64,000 nt of DNA from Pseudomonas sp. GOM6 (GCF_029537485.1 NZ_JARPUS010000006.1:124001-188000), one strand, 5' to 3'; shown: positions 27,980 to 37,867, numbered from the stretch's first letter. Numbers and translations: made by a program. The notes: generated by a model from the letters alone, not told the origin.

Positions 27980-28816
27980 TCAGAAGCCCTTGCGCTTCAC
28001 GGACCAGAGCGTGCTGGTACACAGGCGACAGAAAGTGCCGTTGAAGGTGCTGCTGGCGTTCGCGTCATTCATCAGCTGGTAGCGGAACCAGGCCGTGGAA
28101 GGCCCACGGTAGGCGCCACCGTCACCCACCGGCTCGAAGTGGCTGACGTAGCGGCGCTCACCCCAGAAGATCGGCTGATTGATGCGGTTGTATACCGGCT
28201 GGGCATTCAGGTAGGGAATGGCCAGCGTATCGCCACCTCCCGACATAAGGAACATCGGCCCTTTCTGCCTGCTCTGCGAGGCACTGTTGTGGCCCAGACC
28301 CAAGGTGTAGGGCTGAATCGGTGCCGTGGTACGCACGCGGTCGTCCTGGCCCGCCATGATCGAACCGCCGCCACCTTGGGAGTGACCCGAAGTACCGACA
28401 CGACCGGCGTTGAGCTTGCCGGCATAGGTGCCGTAGCTGCTGCTGTTGGCCTGCACCAGGTAGGTCAGGCAGGCGAGCATTTCCTGGCCGGTACCGGCAT
28501 CGGAAGTATCTGCAGCCGCCACCACAAAACCATGGCTGGCCCAGTGCGTCAGCAAAGCCCCGTAGGTCGCAGGCGTGGCACCGGTGCCGTTACCCCACAG
28601 GATGATCGGATGGCGCACACCATTCTGCCCCAGGTTGCTGGGACGATAGATGCGACAGCCGGGGCCTTCGCTCTGGTTGGTCGTGGCATAGGGGCCACTG
28701 TTGTCGAAGCTGGAAACCGCCGGGAACGGCGTACCGGGCGTATCCGGCAGCGCTGCGATAGCAGAGCTGGACGCGAAGGCAAGGGCGGCCGCGAGGCCAA
28801 ATTTGCGGTTGAGCAT
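27980..28816 (-). CDS. Secreted cutinase-like polyester hydrolase
   Basis: The 278-residue alpha/beta hydrolase has a signal peptide (residues 1-20, cleavage at AIA/ALPDTPG). The nucleophile is Ser146 in GHSQGGGGS, Asp196 lies in GGGDTLA and His226 in SHFEPVG. Removing 20 residues gives 126, 176 and 206, the triad numbering I recall for P. mendocina cutinase, and the whole sequence reads as a close homologue (YRGPSTAWFRYQL, GPMFLMSGGGDT, CTSTLWSV). Paired Cys near 54/116 and 263/266 could form disulfides. The family cleaves cutin, lipids and some synthetic polyesters including PET. It has its own terminator and no operon partner. Confidence 0.92.
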   Translation of the reverse strand: MLNRKFGLAAALAFASSSAIAALPDTPGTPFPAVSSFDNSGPYATTNQSEGPGCRIYRPSNLGQNGVRHPIILWGNGTGATPATYGALLTHWASHGFVVAAADTSDAGTGQEMLACLTYLVQANSSSYGTYAGKLNAGRVGTSGHSQGGGGSIMAGQDDRVRTTAPIQPYTLGLGHNSASQSRQKGPMFLMSGGGDTLAIPYLNAQPVYNRINQPIFWGERRYVSHFEPVGDGGAYRGPSTAWFRYQLMNDANASSTFNGTFCRLCTSTLWSVKRKGF

Positions 28817-29289
28817 TGCAGGGTGTCCTCATTGTTCTTGTTGTTGATCAGGAGTCGCCACGGCCCTCCCGACCCACGTCATCGGACTAGGCTGCACTGC
28901 ACTCATCCCTGAAACACGCTGGCGTTCGGCGCGCCCACCCTGGCACGCCGGCATGCACCCTACGTGACCATCCAGTCACCCCAACAATCGCCCGAATGGT
29001 GAAAGCCGACCGGCGGTACCGCACCAAAGCACGAGCCCTGGAGGCTGACTGAAGGCATATCACCTGACCGCCCGCGCAGCGCCAGCCTTTCCCAGACAGC
29101 GGCGGGCGGCGTAGAATCGAGCCATTCCTCGCCAACCATCCCCCGGCGGGCCCGTGAGCCCGGGCCGAACGAGCGGCGACCCCGTTTCGTCCTGCGGCCC
29201 CATCCGAACGTACGGCCATCTGCCGTTTGCATCCGGTCCAGTCGACGCTCACCATACGCACATCACCTGATTCAGCCGCAGGAACCGTC
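28817..29289. other. 473-base intergenic region between cutinase-like gene and ilvD
   Basis: It holds the divergent upstream regions of the two genes. On the minus side a GAGGA lies about 9 bases before the cutinase-like ATG. No convincing promoter hexamers, leader peptide or attenuator for ilvD was seen, and no ORF with coding character. Confidence 0.6.
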
Positions 29290-31125
29290 ATGCCTGACTA
29301 TCGCTCGAAGACCTCCACCCACGGCCGCAACATGGCCGGCGCCCGCGCCCTGTGGCGCGCCACCGGGATGAAGGACGAAGACTTCAAGAAACCGATCATC
29401 GCCATCGCCAACTCCTTCACCCAATTCGTGCCCGGCCACGTGCACCTGAAGGACCTCGGCCAGCTGGTCGCCCGCGAGATCGAGAAGCACGGCGGCGTGG
29501 CCAAGGAGTTCAACACCATCGCCGTCGACGACGGCATCGCCATGGGCCACGACGGCATGCTCTATTCGCTGCCGAGCCGCGAGATCATCGCCGACTCCGT
29601 GGAGTACATGGTCAACGCCCACTGCGCCGACGCCATCGTCTGCATCTCCAACTGCGACAAAATCACCCCCGGCATGCTGATGGCCGCCCTGCGCCTGAAC
29701 ATCCCAGTGGTGTTCGTCTCCGGCGGGCCGATGGAAGCCGGCAAGACCAAGCTGGCCAACCACGGCCTGGACCTGGTCGACGCCATGGTCGTCGCCGCCG
29801 ACGACTCCTGCTCCGACGAGAAAGTCGCCGAGTACGAGCGCAGCGCCTGCCCGACCTGCGGCAGCTGCTCCGGCATGTTCACCGCCAACTCGATGAACTG
29901 CCTGACCGAAGCCCTCGGCCTGTCCCTGCCGGGCAACGGTTCGACCCTGGCCACCCACAGCGACCGCGAGCAGCTGTTCCTGCGCGCCGGCCGCCTGGCC
30001 GTCGAGCTGTGCCAGCGCTACTACGGCGAGGGCGACGAGTCGGTACTGCCGCGCAATGTCGCCAGCTTCAAGGCGTTCGAGAACGCCATGACCCTGGACA
30101 TCGCCATGGGCGGCTCGACCAACACCATCCTGCACCTGCTGGCCGCCGCCCAGGAGGCCGAGCTGGCCTTCGACCTGCGCGACATCGACCGCCTGTCGCG
30201 CAAGGTGCCGCAGCTGTGCAAGGTCGCGCCGAACATCCAGAAGTACCACATGGAAGACGTGCACCGCGCCGGCGGCATCTTCTCCATCCTCGGCGAGCTG
30301 GCCCGTGGCGGCCTGCTGCACACCGACGTGCCGACCGTGCACAGCCCGAGCATGGCCGACGCCATCGCCGAGTGGGACATCACCCAGACCAAAGACGAGA
30401 AGGTGCACACCTTCTTCAAGGCAGGCCCGGCCGGCATCCCGACCCAGACCGCCTTCAGCCAGAGCACCCGCTGGGACACCCTGGACGACGACCGTGAAAA
30501 CGGCTGCATTCGCTCGGTCGAGCACGCCTACTCGCAGGAGGGCGGCCTGGCCGTGCTGTACGGCAACATCGCCCTCGACGGCTGCGTGGTGAAGACTGCC
30601 GGCGTCGACGAGTCGATCCACGTGTTCGAAGGCAACGCCAAGATCTTCGAAAGCCAGGACAGCGCCGTGAAGGGCATCCTCGCCGACGAAGTGAAGCCTG
30701 GCGATATCGTGATCATTCGCTACGAAGGCCCGAAAGGCGGTCCGGGCATGCAGGAAATGCTCTACCCGACCAGTTACCTGAAGTCCAAGGGCCTGGGCAA
30801 GCAGTGCGCCCTGCTCACCGACGGCCGCTTCTCCGGCGGCACCTCGGGCCTGTCCATCGGCCACGCCTCGCCGGAAGCCGCCGCCGGCGGCGCCATCGGC
30901 CTGGTACGCGACGGCGACAAGGTGCTGATCGACATCCCCAACCGCAGCATCAACCTGCTGGTGAGCGATGAAGAGCTGGCTGTGCGCCGCGCCGAGCAGG
31001 ACAAGAAAGGCTGGAAGCCGGTCGCCCCGCGTGCGCGCAAGGTGACCACCGCCCTCAAGGCCTACGCCCTGCTGGCCACCAGCGCCGACAAGGGTGCGGT
31101 GCGCGACAAGTCGCTGCTCGGCTGA
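29290..31125 (+). CDS. ilvD: Dihydroxy-acid dehydratase IlvD
   Basis: The 611-residue iron-sulfur enzyme forms 2-keto acids in isoleucine and valine synthesis. The start is the ATG at 29290 ([19 protein letters not shown]). The cluster region shows [12 protein letters not shown] and [18 protein letters not shown]. The C-terminal [20 protein letters not shown] block is intact. The length and CNxCxxxTPGM-type motif fit the [4Fe-4S] long form. A terminator follows directly. Confidence 0.98.
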   Translation: MPDYRSKTSTHGRNMAGARALWRATGMKDEDFKKPIIAIANSFTQFVPGHVHLKDLGQLVAREIEKHGGVAKEFNTIAVDDGIAMGHDGMLYSLPSREIIADSVEYMVNAHCADAIVCISNCDKITPGMLMAALRLNIPVVFVSGGPMEAGKTKLANHGLDLVDAMVVAADDSCSDEKVAEYERSACPTCGSCSGMFTANSMNCLTEALGLSLPGNGSTLATHSDREQLFLRAGRLAVELCQRYYGEGDESVLPRNVASFKAFENAMTLDIAMGGSTNTILHLLAAAQEAELAFDLRDIDRLSRKVPQLCKVAPNIQKYHMEDVHRAGGIFSILGELARGGLLHTDVPTVHSPSMADAIAEWDITQTKDEKVHTFFKAGPAGIPTQTAFSQSTRWDTLDDDRENGCIRSVEHAYSQEGGLAVLYGNIALDGCVVKTAGVDESIHVFEGNAKIFESQDSAVKGILADEVKPGDIVIIRYEGPKGGPGMQEMLYPTSYLKSKGLGKQCALLTDGRFSGGTSGLSIGHASPEAAAGGAIGLVRDGDKVLIDIPNRSINLLVSDEELAVRRAEQDKKGWKPVAPRARKVTTALKAYALLATSADKGAVRDKSLLG

Positions 31126-31140
31126 GCCCTGCGTTAGCCT

Positions 31141-31170
31141 AGAAAGCCCGGCCCAGTGCCGGGCTTTCTC
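31141..31170 (+). terminator. Terminator of ilvD
   Basis: The arms AGAAAGCCCGGC and GCCGGGCTTTCT enclose a 5-base loop and are followed by a short T-rich stretch. It lies 16 bases after the ilvD stop. Confidence 0.85.
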
Positions 31171-31186
31171 ATTTGTGGAGGACGCT

Positions 31187-31669
31187 ATGCGCATCGGCCT
31201 GATCAGCGATACCCACGGTCTGCTGCGCCCCGAAGCGTTGGCGGCGCTGGCCGGTTGCGCGCACATCCTGCATGCCGGTGATATCGGCAAGCCGGAGATT
31301 CTCGACGCATTGCGCCAGATCGCCCCGCTATGCGTGGTGCGCGGCAACAACGACGAGGGGCTGGATTGGGCCGCCGGACTGCCGCAGCAGGTAGAGCTAC
31401 AGCTGGGTGGTTTCGGCCTGTATCTGGTGCATGAGCTGGCGCATGTACCGGCGCAGCTACCAGAGAGCGTGCGGGTGGTGATCACCGGGCATTCGCACAA
31501 GCCGCTGATCGAGCAGCGCGACGGGCGCCTGTGGGTTAACCCTGGCAGCGCCGGGCCGCGGCGCTTCAAGTTGCCGATCTGCGTCGGCCTGCTGCATATC
31601 GAGGACGGCGAGCCGCGCGCCGAGCTGGTCGAGCTGCAGCCCCAGCCGGGTCAGCTCACCCCGACGTAG
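31187..31669 (+). CDS. YfcE/MJ0936-family metallophosphoesterase
   Basis: The 160-residue calcineurin-like phosphoesterase carries the metal motifs SDTHG (residues 7-11), HAGDIG, RGNNDEG and GHSHKP, with a final NPGSAGPRR. This is the small single-domain VPS29-like fold of YfcE phosphodiesterases. The start ATG follows GGAGG. It stands alone after the ilvD terminator and converges on the yitT-like gene. Confidence 0.9.
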   Translation: MRIGLISDTHGLLRPEALAALAGCAHILHAGDIGKPEILDALRQIAPLCVVRGNNDEGLDWAAGLPQQVELQLGGFGLYLVHELAHVPAQLPESVRVVITGHSHKPLIEQRDGRLWVNPGSAGPRRFKLPICVGLLHIEDGEPRAELVELQPQPGQLTPT

Positions 31670-32298
31670 CGATCACTGCGGTGATTGAGCGCCAGCACCA
31701 GGTTGAGCACCACCGCACCAAGCACCGACAGGACCACCTTGTCCGGCGTGACCACGAAGATCGCGCCGAGGACGATGACGGCATCGATGCCCATCTGCAC
31801 TGCGCCAGCACGCAAGCCGAAGCGCTCCTGGAGGAACAGGGCGAGGATGTTCACCCCGCCCAGGCTGGCCTTGTGGCGGAACAGCATGAGCAGCCCGAGG
31901 CCCATAGCCGCGCCGCCGAACAGCGCGGCGTAGAGCACGTTGAGGTGGGTGAAGGCCACCCAGCCCGGCGTTAGTTCGGCCAGCAGCGACACCAGCAGCA
32001 CCGCGCAGCCGGTGCGCAGGGTGAAGCCCCAGCCCAGGCGCCAGATACCGAGCAGGTAGAACGGCAGGTTGACCAGGCAGAACACCAGGCCGAAGGACCA
32101 ACCGGCCAGGTACTTGGCCAGAAAGGCGATGCCCACGGTGCCGCCGGTGAGCAGCCCGGCGTGGCTGTAGAAGGCGATCCCGAGAGCCACCAACGCAGTG
32201 CCGAACAGCAGCGCCAGGGCATCCTCCCACAGCGGGTGGCGAACGAAGATGGCGGCGACCGTTTCCGTCTGCGCGGGCTCGGCGGTGTTGTCAGTCAT
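31651..32298 (-). CDS. YitT-family membrane protein
   Basis: The 215-residue protein (start MTDNTAEP at 32298) has five or six membrane helices. The blocks FYSHAGLLTGGTVGIAFLAKYL and HKASLGGVNILALFLQERFG are typical of YitT/DUF161 proteins, which lack a settled function. It lacks the C-terminal DUF2179 domain seen in many YitT proteins. The ORF could open 66 codons earlier but that extension is arginine-rich shadow sequence. Confidence 0.85.
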   Translation of the reverse strand: MTDNTAEPAQTETVAAIFVRHPLWEDALALLFGTALVALGIAFYSHAGLLTGGTVGIAFLAKYLAGWSFGLVFCLVNLPFYLLGIWRLGWGFTLRTGCAVLLVSLLAELTPGWVAFTHLNVLYAALFGGAAMGLGLLMLFRHKASLGGVNILALFLQERFGLRAGAVQMGIDAVIVLGAIFVVTPDKVVLSVLGAVVLNLVLALNHRSDRYVGVS

Positions 32299-32383
32299 GG
32301 GCGAAACCTGTCGGGAGAAGACGCAAGCATAGAGCGTCGCCTTCGAACGAAGGCGACCTCGATCAATAACGCTGGAGAAAGCC

Positions 32384-32896
32384 CTAGCGACGCTGCCAGG
32401 TCTCGAAGCAATAGGCGGGGCTGTTCTCGACGGCGGCGTGCTCTTCACGCTCGCTGCGCAGCCAGTCGTCCTCGGCGAAGGCCGGGAACCAGGCATCGCC
32501 TTCCGGCTGCAGCGCCACGCGGGTCAGGTACAGGCGTTTCGCCTGAGCCAGGCCTTGCTGGTAGAGCTGGGCGCCGCCGATCAGCATTAGCTCGTCGACA
32601 CCCTCTGCCCGCGCCCACTCATCGGCGCGGGCGATGGCGGCATCCAGGCTCGGGAAGACCTCGGCGCCTTCCAGTTGCAACCCGGCCTGGCGGCTGACAA
32701 CCAGGTTGAGCCGACCCGGCAGAGGCCGGCCGAGCGAGTCCCAGGTCTTGCGGCCCATGATGATCGGCTTGCCGAGGGTCTTGGCCTTGAAGTGCTTGAG
32801 ATCCGCCGGCAGGTGCCAGGGCAGTTGGTTGTCGCGGCCAATCACGCGGTTTTCGGCGAGGGCGGCGATCAGGCAGAGGGGCAGTGTCGTTTCCAT
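32384..32896 (-). CDS. folA: Dihydrofolate reductase FolA
   Basis: The 170-residue enzyme reduces dihydrofolate with NADPH. The N-terminus is LPLCLIAALAENRVIGRDNQLPWHLPADLKHFK, with Asp as the catalytic acid. The NADPH motif follows as MGRKTWDSLGRPLPGRLNLVVSR. The start is the ATG at 32896; the longer in-frame reading extends into the next gene. It functionally pairs with thyA at 38885. Confidence 0.96.
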   Translation of the reverse strand: METTLPLCLIAALAENRVIGRDNQLPWHLPADLKHFKAKTLGKPIIMGRKTWDSLGRPLPGRLNLVVSRQAGLQLEGAEVFPSLDAAIARADEWARAEGVDELMLIGGAQLYQQGLAQAKRLYLTRVALQPEGDAWFPAFAEDDWLRSEREEHAAVENSPAYCFETWQRR

Positions 32897-32924
32897 GGCA
32901 GCGAGGATACCGGCTGGCCAGCCT

Positions 32925-34112
32925 TCAGGCCACTTGGCTACTGCCCGGCCGCTTGCCGACCAGCCGGTTGCGCCCCTGCTCCTTGGCCAGGTACAGCGCC
33001 ACATCCGCCAGGCGCAGGGCGTCGGCCAGGCTCTGGTGCGCCTGCGGTAGCTGCCAGGCCAGGCCGATGCTGAGGGTCAGAACCTGCGCCACGTCAGACC
33101 GGGCATGAGCCACGCCGAGCCGCTCCACCTCGCCACGCGCCTCCTCCAGGATCTGCTGGATGTCGGCCTCGCCCAGCCCGTACCAGAAGCCGACGAACTC
33201 TTCGCCGCCGTAGCGTGCCACCACGTCCAGCGGGCGACGGGCATAGCGGCCGAGCACCTGCGCCACCGCGCGCAACGCCTCGTCGCCGGCAGCATGGCCG
33301 TAGAGGTCGTTGAAGCGTTTGAAGAAATCCACATCGAGCATCGCCACCGCCACCGGTTGTTGATCGCGCTGGGCCTGGCGCCAGGCCGCCTCGGCCCGTT
33401 CGGCAAACGCCCGGCGATTGAACAGGCCCGTCAACGCGTCCTTCTCTGCCACCTCCTGCAGCAAGCCCTGGGCCAGGAAGTTCTGCCGCGCGGCGTATTC
33501 GAGGAAGTAGCCGCCGACCGAACCGATCACGTTCGCCGTCGCCAGAAAGAACAGGTTGTACAGCAGCACAGCGCCGGGCAAACCGGTGCTCACTTCGACC
33601 AGCAGATAGCCGAGGAAGGTCAGCCAGCCGCACAGCGCAGCCGCCAGCAGGCGCAAACCGGTGAGAAAGTAGAAGAACACCGTGGCCAGGATGATGCCCT
33701 CATAGGGCAACGGGAACTCATGCACCCGCGCCACCCAGATGATGCCGACGATACCCAGGCCGCAGGACAGCGAGCAGGCCCCACTGATCAGTTGCAGCGA
33801 GCCGCGCAACAGCCGGCTGAAGGTTGCCAGCCAGGCCAGTAGCAGCATCGGCACGATCAGCCCGAGGCGGATGAACAGGGTTTGCCGGCGTACCGACTCC
33901 GGCAGGCTGAGCGCGTCCAGGCCGGCAAACAGCAGGAATAGCAGCGCTGCGATCAGCAGCCCCCAGCGCATGCGCCCCAGGAACACCTCGCCGTGATAGC
34001 GGCGAAAACTCGGCTCCAGGCCATCGCTGAAACGCAACAGGCGAAAACCGTCGCGGTACTGCAGCAGATACGGCGAATCCTGATTGGCCCAGACAATGGA
34101 GGGCAGCTTCAT
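32925..34112 (-). CDS. Membrane diguanylate cyclase (GGDEF)
   Basis: The 395-residue protein has six hydrophobic helices (about residues 48-215) as sensor, then a GGDEF domain. The active site is intact as YGGEEF, preceded by DALTGLFNRRAF and by DVDFFKRFNDLYGHAAGDEAL. The RxxD inhibitory site at five residues upstream appears as RPLD, so it is probably product-inhibited. It should make c-di-GMP. The start MKLPSIVW at 34112 was chosen because the upstream extension is basic shadow sequence. The membrane sensor resembles MASE-like regions, but I could not name it. Confidence 0.9.
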   Translation of the reverse strand: MKLPSIVWANQDSPYLLQYRDGFRLLRFSDGLEPSFRRYHGEVFLGRMRWGLLIAALLFLLFAGLDALSLPESVRRQTLFIRLGLIVPMLLLAWLATFSRLLRGSLQLISGACSLSCGLGIVGIIWVARVHEFPLPYEGIILATVFFYFLTGLRLLAAALCGWLTFLGYLLVEVSTGLPGAVLLYNLFFLATANVIGSVGGYFLEYAARQNFLAQGLLQEVAEKDALTGLFNRRAFAERAEAAWRQAQRDQQPVAVAMLDVDFFKRFNDLYGHAAGDEALRAVAQVLGRYARRPLDVVARYGGEEFVGFWYGLGEADIQQILEEARGEVERLGVAHARSDVAQVLTLSIGLAWQLPQAHQSLADALRLADVALYLAKEQGRNRLVGKRPGSSQVA

Positions 34113-34236
34113 GGCAACACTCTTGTTATTGCTTTGCTGCAGCCTAGCCGCAGCCAATACCCGCTCACAACCGGGATTTTTCCGATGCTTGAGGGAGCGG
34201 TTATGCTTGCCCTTCAGCCCGCAAACGGAATGCCGC

Positions 34237-35631
34237 GTGACCGACCGACCTGAGCATCCCCGCACGCACCTGCAACGGCTCTGGCTGTGCGAAGCCATCC
34301 GCCTGCGCGAAGAGCACGCCGGCCCCCTGGAAGACGCCGAGGCCAACCGCCTGGCACGCCAGGCCGACCGCGACCTGGGCAAGCGCATCGAAGCCCGCGC
34401 CCTGTTCCTCGCCGAGCGCGACGGTCAGCACCAGGCCCTGCAGCACTGGCTGCAGGGCGCGCGCCTGGCGCTGCTCGCGCTGCTGGTGGCGGCCCTGCTC
34501 AGCGGCGCCGGCCTGGCCCTGGCGGCGCTGGGCGACGGCAGCCGCCCGGTGAACCTGTACTGGGCCCTAGGCAGCCTGCTCGGCCTGCACCTGCTGACCC
34601 TCGGCGCCTGGCTGCTCGGCCTGGCGTTCAGCGGCGAGCACCAGGCCGCGCTCGGTCGCCTGTGGCTGTGGCTCAGCGAGACGCTGGCGCGCGACGCCGC
34701 AGCCGCCCAGCTCGGGCCGGCATTGATCCTGCTGCTGCAGCGCCGGCGCCTCAACCGCTGGCTGTTCGGTGCCCTGGTCCATGGTCTGTGGCTGGTCATC
34801 CTGCTGGCCGCGCTACTGATGCTGATCCTGCTGCTCAGTACCCAGCGCTATGGCTTCGTCTGGGAAACCACCCTGCTCTCGGCCGACACCTTCGTCGCCC
34901 TCACCCACCTGCTCGGCACACTGCCCAGCCTGCTCGGCTTCCCGCTGCCCGATGTCGAGACCATTCGTGCCAGCGGCGCGGCGGCACTGAGCGACGAGGC
35001 CGCTCGCCACGCCTGGGCCGGCTGGCTGCTCGGCGTGCTGCTGGTATTCGGCCTGCTGCCGCGCGCCCTGCTTCTGCTGCTGTGCCTGGGTTGCTGGCGC
35101 CACGGGGTGGCACGTCTGGAACTGGATCTACAGCAGAGCAGCTATCGGCTGCTGGCCGAACGGCTGCAGCCGCCCAGCGAACACCTGGGGATCGTCGATA
35201 GGGCACCGGGAGCGTTGCACCAGTCCCAGGCAGGCAGCACCGACCTGGCTACCGACGGCGCCTTGCTGGTCGCGGTGGAGCTGGACGACAGCCGCCCCTG
35301 GCCGCCCGCCCTGCCCAAGGCCGTGGCCGATGCCGGCGTGCTCGACAGCCGCGAACAGCGCCGCCACCTGCTCGACCAGCTGACCCGCTTCCCGCCGGCG
35401 CGCCTGGCGGTGGCCGTCGACCCGCGCCGCTCGCCGGACCGCGGCACCCTGGCCCTACTCGGCGAGCTGTCGCGTACGGCCGCCGCCACGCGCATCTGGC
35501 TGTTGCCGCCGCCACCAGGTGAGGCGCTCGATGGCCAGCGCCTGGGCGACTGGCACGAGGCGTTGCAGCGCCTTGAGCTAGCCTGCAGCGACAGCTCCCC
35601 ACTGGCCTGGCTGGAGAGCGGCCATGACTAA
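34237..35631 (+). CDS. DUF2868 membrane protein
   Basis: The 464-residue product (GTG start, VTDRPEHPRTHLQRLWLCEAIRLREEHAGPLEDAEAN) has four to five membrane helices (about 75-110, 155-180, 205-235 and 290-315) and a soluble C-terminal half. This layout and the opening match the DUF2868 family. Its stop overlaps the start of the GTPase gene by eight bases. DUF2868 and DUF3482 genes are habitually adjacent, suggesting a membrane protein controlled by a GTPase. The function is unknown. Upstream ATGs would add a spurious hydrophobic leader overlapping the divergent gene. Confidence 0.82.
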   Translation: MTDRPEHPRTHLQRLWLCEAIRLREEHAGPLEDAEANRLARQADRDLGKRIEARALFLAERDGQHQALQHWLQGARLALLALLVAALLSGAGLALAALGDGSRPVNLYWALGSLLGLHLLTLGAWLLGLAFSGEHQAALGRLWLWLSETLARDAAAAQLGPALILLLQRRRLNRWLFGALVHGLWLVILLAALLMLILLLSTQRYGFVWETTLLSADTFVALTHLLGTLPSLLGFPLPDVETIRASGAAALSDEAARHAWAGWLLGVLLVFGLLPRALLLLLCLGCWRHGVARLELDLQQSSYRLLAERLQPPSEHLGIVDRAPGALHQSQAGSTDLATDGALLVAVELDDSRPWPPALPKAVADAGVLDSREQRRHLLDQLTRFPPARLAVAVDPRRSPDRGTLALLGELSRTAAATRIWLLPPPPGEALDGQRLGDWHEALQRLELACSDSSPLAWLESGHD

Positions 35632-36997
35632 GCCCCTCAAGCTGGCCGTGGTCGGCCACACCAATGTCGGCAAAACCTCGCTGCTACGCACCCTGCTGCG
35701 CGATGTCAGCTTCGGCGAGGTATCGCACCGGCCCAGCACCACCCGGCATGTCGAGGGCGCCCGTCTGCTGGTGGCCGGCGAACCGCTACTGGAGCTGTAC
35801 GACACCCCCGGCCTGGAGGACGCCATCGCCCTGCTCGACCATCTGGAGCAGCTGGAGCGCCCCGGCGAGCGCCTCGACGGCCCGGCGCGCACCGCACGCT
35901 TCCTCGACGGCGCCGAAGCGCGCCAACGTTTCGAGCAGGAGGCCAAGGTGCTGCGCCAGCTGCTGGCCAGTGATGCCGGCCTCTACGTGATCGACGCCCG
36001 CGAACCGGTGCTGGCCAAGTACAAGGATGAACTGGCGGTACTCGCCGGCTGCGGCAAGCCGCTACTGCCGGTGCTCAACTTCAGCGCCAGCGAACAGCGC
36101 CGCGAGGCCGAGTGGCGCGACGCCCTGGCCCGCCTCGGCCTGCACGCACGGGTGGCCTTCGACACCGTGGCGCCGCCGCTGGACGGCGAACGGCGCCTGT
36201 ACGAGAGCCTGGCGCTGTTGATCGAGGCGGCGCGTCCGCAACTGAACCGCCTGATCGCCGACCACGAGAGCCAGGCCGAGGCCCGCCGCCAGACCGGCGC
36301 GCGGCTGATCGCCGAACTGCTGATCGACTGCGCCGCCTGCCGCCGCAGCGTGGCCAGCCAGCCGCAGATCGAACAGAGCGAGATCGCCGCCCTGCACCAG
36401 GCCGTACGCCAGCGCGAACAACGGTGCGTCGAGGCCCTGCTGCGCCTGTACGCCTTCCGCGCGGACGACGCCCGCACCAACGATCTGCCACTTACTGACG
36501 GGCGCTGGGGCGACGATCTGTTCAACCCGGAAACCCTGCGCCAACTGGGCGTGAAGGTCGGCGGTGGCATGGCCGCCGGCGCTGCCACCGGGGTCGGCAT
36601 CGACCTGCTGGTCGGCGGCATCACCCTCGGCGCCGCCGCGCTGGTTGGCGCACTGGCCGGCGGCGGTCTGCAGACCGCACGCAACTATGGCCATCGCCTG
36701 CTCGGCAAGCTCAAGGGTCAACGCGAGCTGACGGTGGACGACAATGTGCTGCGCCTGCTCGCCCTGCGCCAGCGCCAGTTGCTGGTGGCACTGGCTGCAC
36801 GTGGCCATGCCGCGACCAGTGCCATCCAGCTCGCCGCACCGCATGACGACAGCTGGCATGAGGCCAAGCTGCCCGAAGCCCTACGCAAAGCCCGCGCCCA
36901 TCCCGAGTGGTCGTCGCTCAATCCGGGCGCCAGGCTGGAGCAGGCGGAGCGGCGCGAACAGGTCGCGGCACTGGGCCGCGAGTTGTCAGCGCCGTGA
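35624..36997 (+). CDS. DUF3482-type GTPase
   Basis: The 457-residue protein starts with an Era-like G domain: P-loop GHTNVGKTS (residues 10-18), G2-region Thr in RPSTTRH and G3 as DTPGLED. G4 is not the classical NKxD; NFSASE appears at the expected place, so base specificity may differ. The C-terminal two-thirds is the DUF3482 region with a glycine/alanine-rich membrane-like hairpin (about residues 306-345). It is translationally coupled to the DUF2868 gene. The ends overlap the converging transporter gene by 12 bases. Role unknown; a membrane-remodelling or channel-gating GTPase is possible. Confidence 0.85.
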   Translation: MTKPLKLAVVGHTNVGKTSLLRTLLRDVSFGEVSHRPSTTRHVEGARLLVAGEPLLELYDTPGLEDAIALLDHLEQLERPGERLDGPARTARFLDGAEARQRFEQEAKVLRQLLASDAGLYVIDAREPVLAKYKDELAVLAGCGKPLLPVLNFSASEQRREAEWRDALARLGLHARVAFDTVAPPLDGERRLYESLALLIEAARPQLNRLIADHESQAEARRQTGARLIAELLIDCAACRRSVASQPQIEQSEIAALHQAVRQREQRCVEALLRLYAFRADDARTNDLPLTDGRWGDDLFNPETLRQLGVKVGGGMAAGAATGVGIDLLVGGITLGAAALVGALAGGGLQTARNYGHRLLGKLKGQRELTVDDNVLRLLALRQRQLLVALAARGHAATSAIQLAAPHDDSWHEAKLPEALRKARAHPEWSSLNPGARLEQAERREQVAALGRELSAP

Positions 36998-37867
36998 CAG
37001 GCTGGTCCACAGCGTGGCGGCGACGATCAGCAGCCCGCCGACCCAGGCCTGCAGGCTCAGCTCCTCGCTCAGCCAGAGCACCGCGAACAGCGCGCCGAAC
37101 AATGGCTCGCTGCCCATCAGCAGGCTGACCCGGGTCGGGCTGCTGCGGCTCAGTGCCCAGTTCTGCACGTAGAAGGCGAACAGGGTGGCGAACAACACCA
37201 GGTACAGGCTGCCGACCCAGAATGCCGGAGCGCTGGGCAGCGGCGGCAGACCATCGGGCAACAGCAGCGCGCCGAGCAGCAGGCAACCGAAGCCGATCAC
37301 CGCGGACTGCACGGCGGTCAGCGCCAGCGGCGGCACCTCGCGGTCGGCGGTGAGGCGGCGGGTCAGGCACACCTGGAAGGCGCGCAGCAGCGCCGCAGCC
37401 AGCATCAGGCCGTCACCCAGGCCGAAATCGAGGTCGACGCCGCCGCTGAGCAGCCAGGTGCCGAGCAGCGACAGCGCCACCGCCGGCAGCAGGCGTGCAT
37501 CCGGGCGCTGGCCGAGCATCAGCCACTCAACGAAGGGCGTCAGCACCACGCACAGGCTGATCAGGAAGGCGGCATTGCTCGCGGTGGTCAGCTGCACGCC
37601 GTAGGTCTCGCAGAGGAAGATCGCCAGCAGCGCCACGCCCAACGGCAGGCCGGGCGCCCAGGCGCGACGGCCTTCGCCGCGCAGCTGCGGCGCCAGCAGC
37701 AGGAAGGTGATGCAGAAGCGCACGGCGAGGAAGCCCAGCACCGGGTAAAACAGCAGCGCCTGCTTGGCCACGCCGTAGCTGGTGCCCCACACCAGCGCCA
37801 CCAGCAGCAGGAGCAGGTCGCTGCCATGCAGCAGGCGGGAACGATGGGTGGCGATCAGGCTGGTCAT
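36986..37867 (-). CDS. EamA/DMT-family transporter
   Basis: The 293-residue permease has ten hydrophobic helices in two EamA repeats, with the opening LLLVALVWGTSYGVAKQALLFYPVLGFLAVRFC. The substrate is not readable; family members export amino acids or metabolites. It is divergent from the LysR gene at 37955 with 87 bases between, so that regulator is its likely controller. Confidence 0.9.
   Translation of the reverse strand: MTSLIATHRSRLLHGSDLLLLLVALVWGTSYGVAKQALLFYPVLGFLAVRFCITFLLLAPQLRGEGRRAWAPGLPLGVALLAIFLCETYGVQLTTASNAAFLISLCVVLTPFVEWLMLGQRPDARLLPAVALSLLGTWLLSGGVDLDFGLGDGLMLAAALLRAFQVCLTRRLTADREVPPLALTAVQSAVIGFGCLLLGALLLPDGLPPLPSAPAFWVGSLYLVLFATLFAFYVQNWALSRSSPTRVSLLMGSEPLFGALFAVLWLSEELSLQAWVGGLLIVAATLWTSLSRR

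Noticed and set aside
26607..28022. A 471-codon minus-strand frame across rlmI
   Set aside because: It is antisense to rlmI and runs through the REP element and terminator; no domain is seen.
29272..31569. A 765-codon minus-strand open frame across ilvD
   Set aside because: It is the antisense shadow of ilvD, a highly conserved gene; the translation is Ala/Gly/Val/His-rich with no motif. High GC lengthens such frames.
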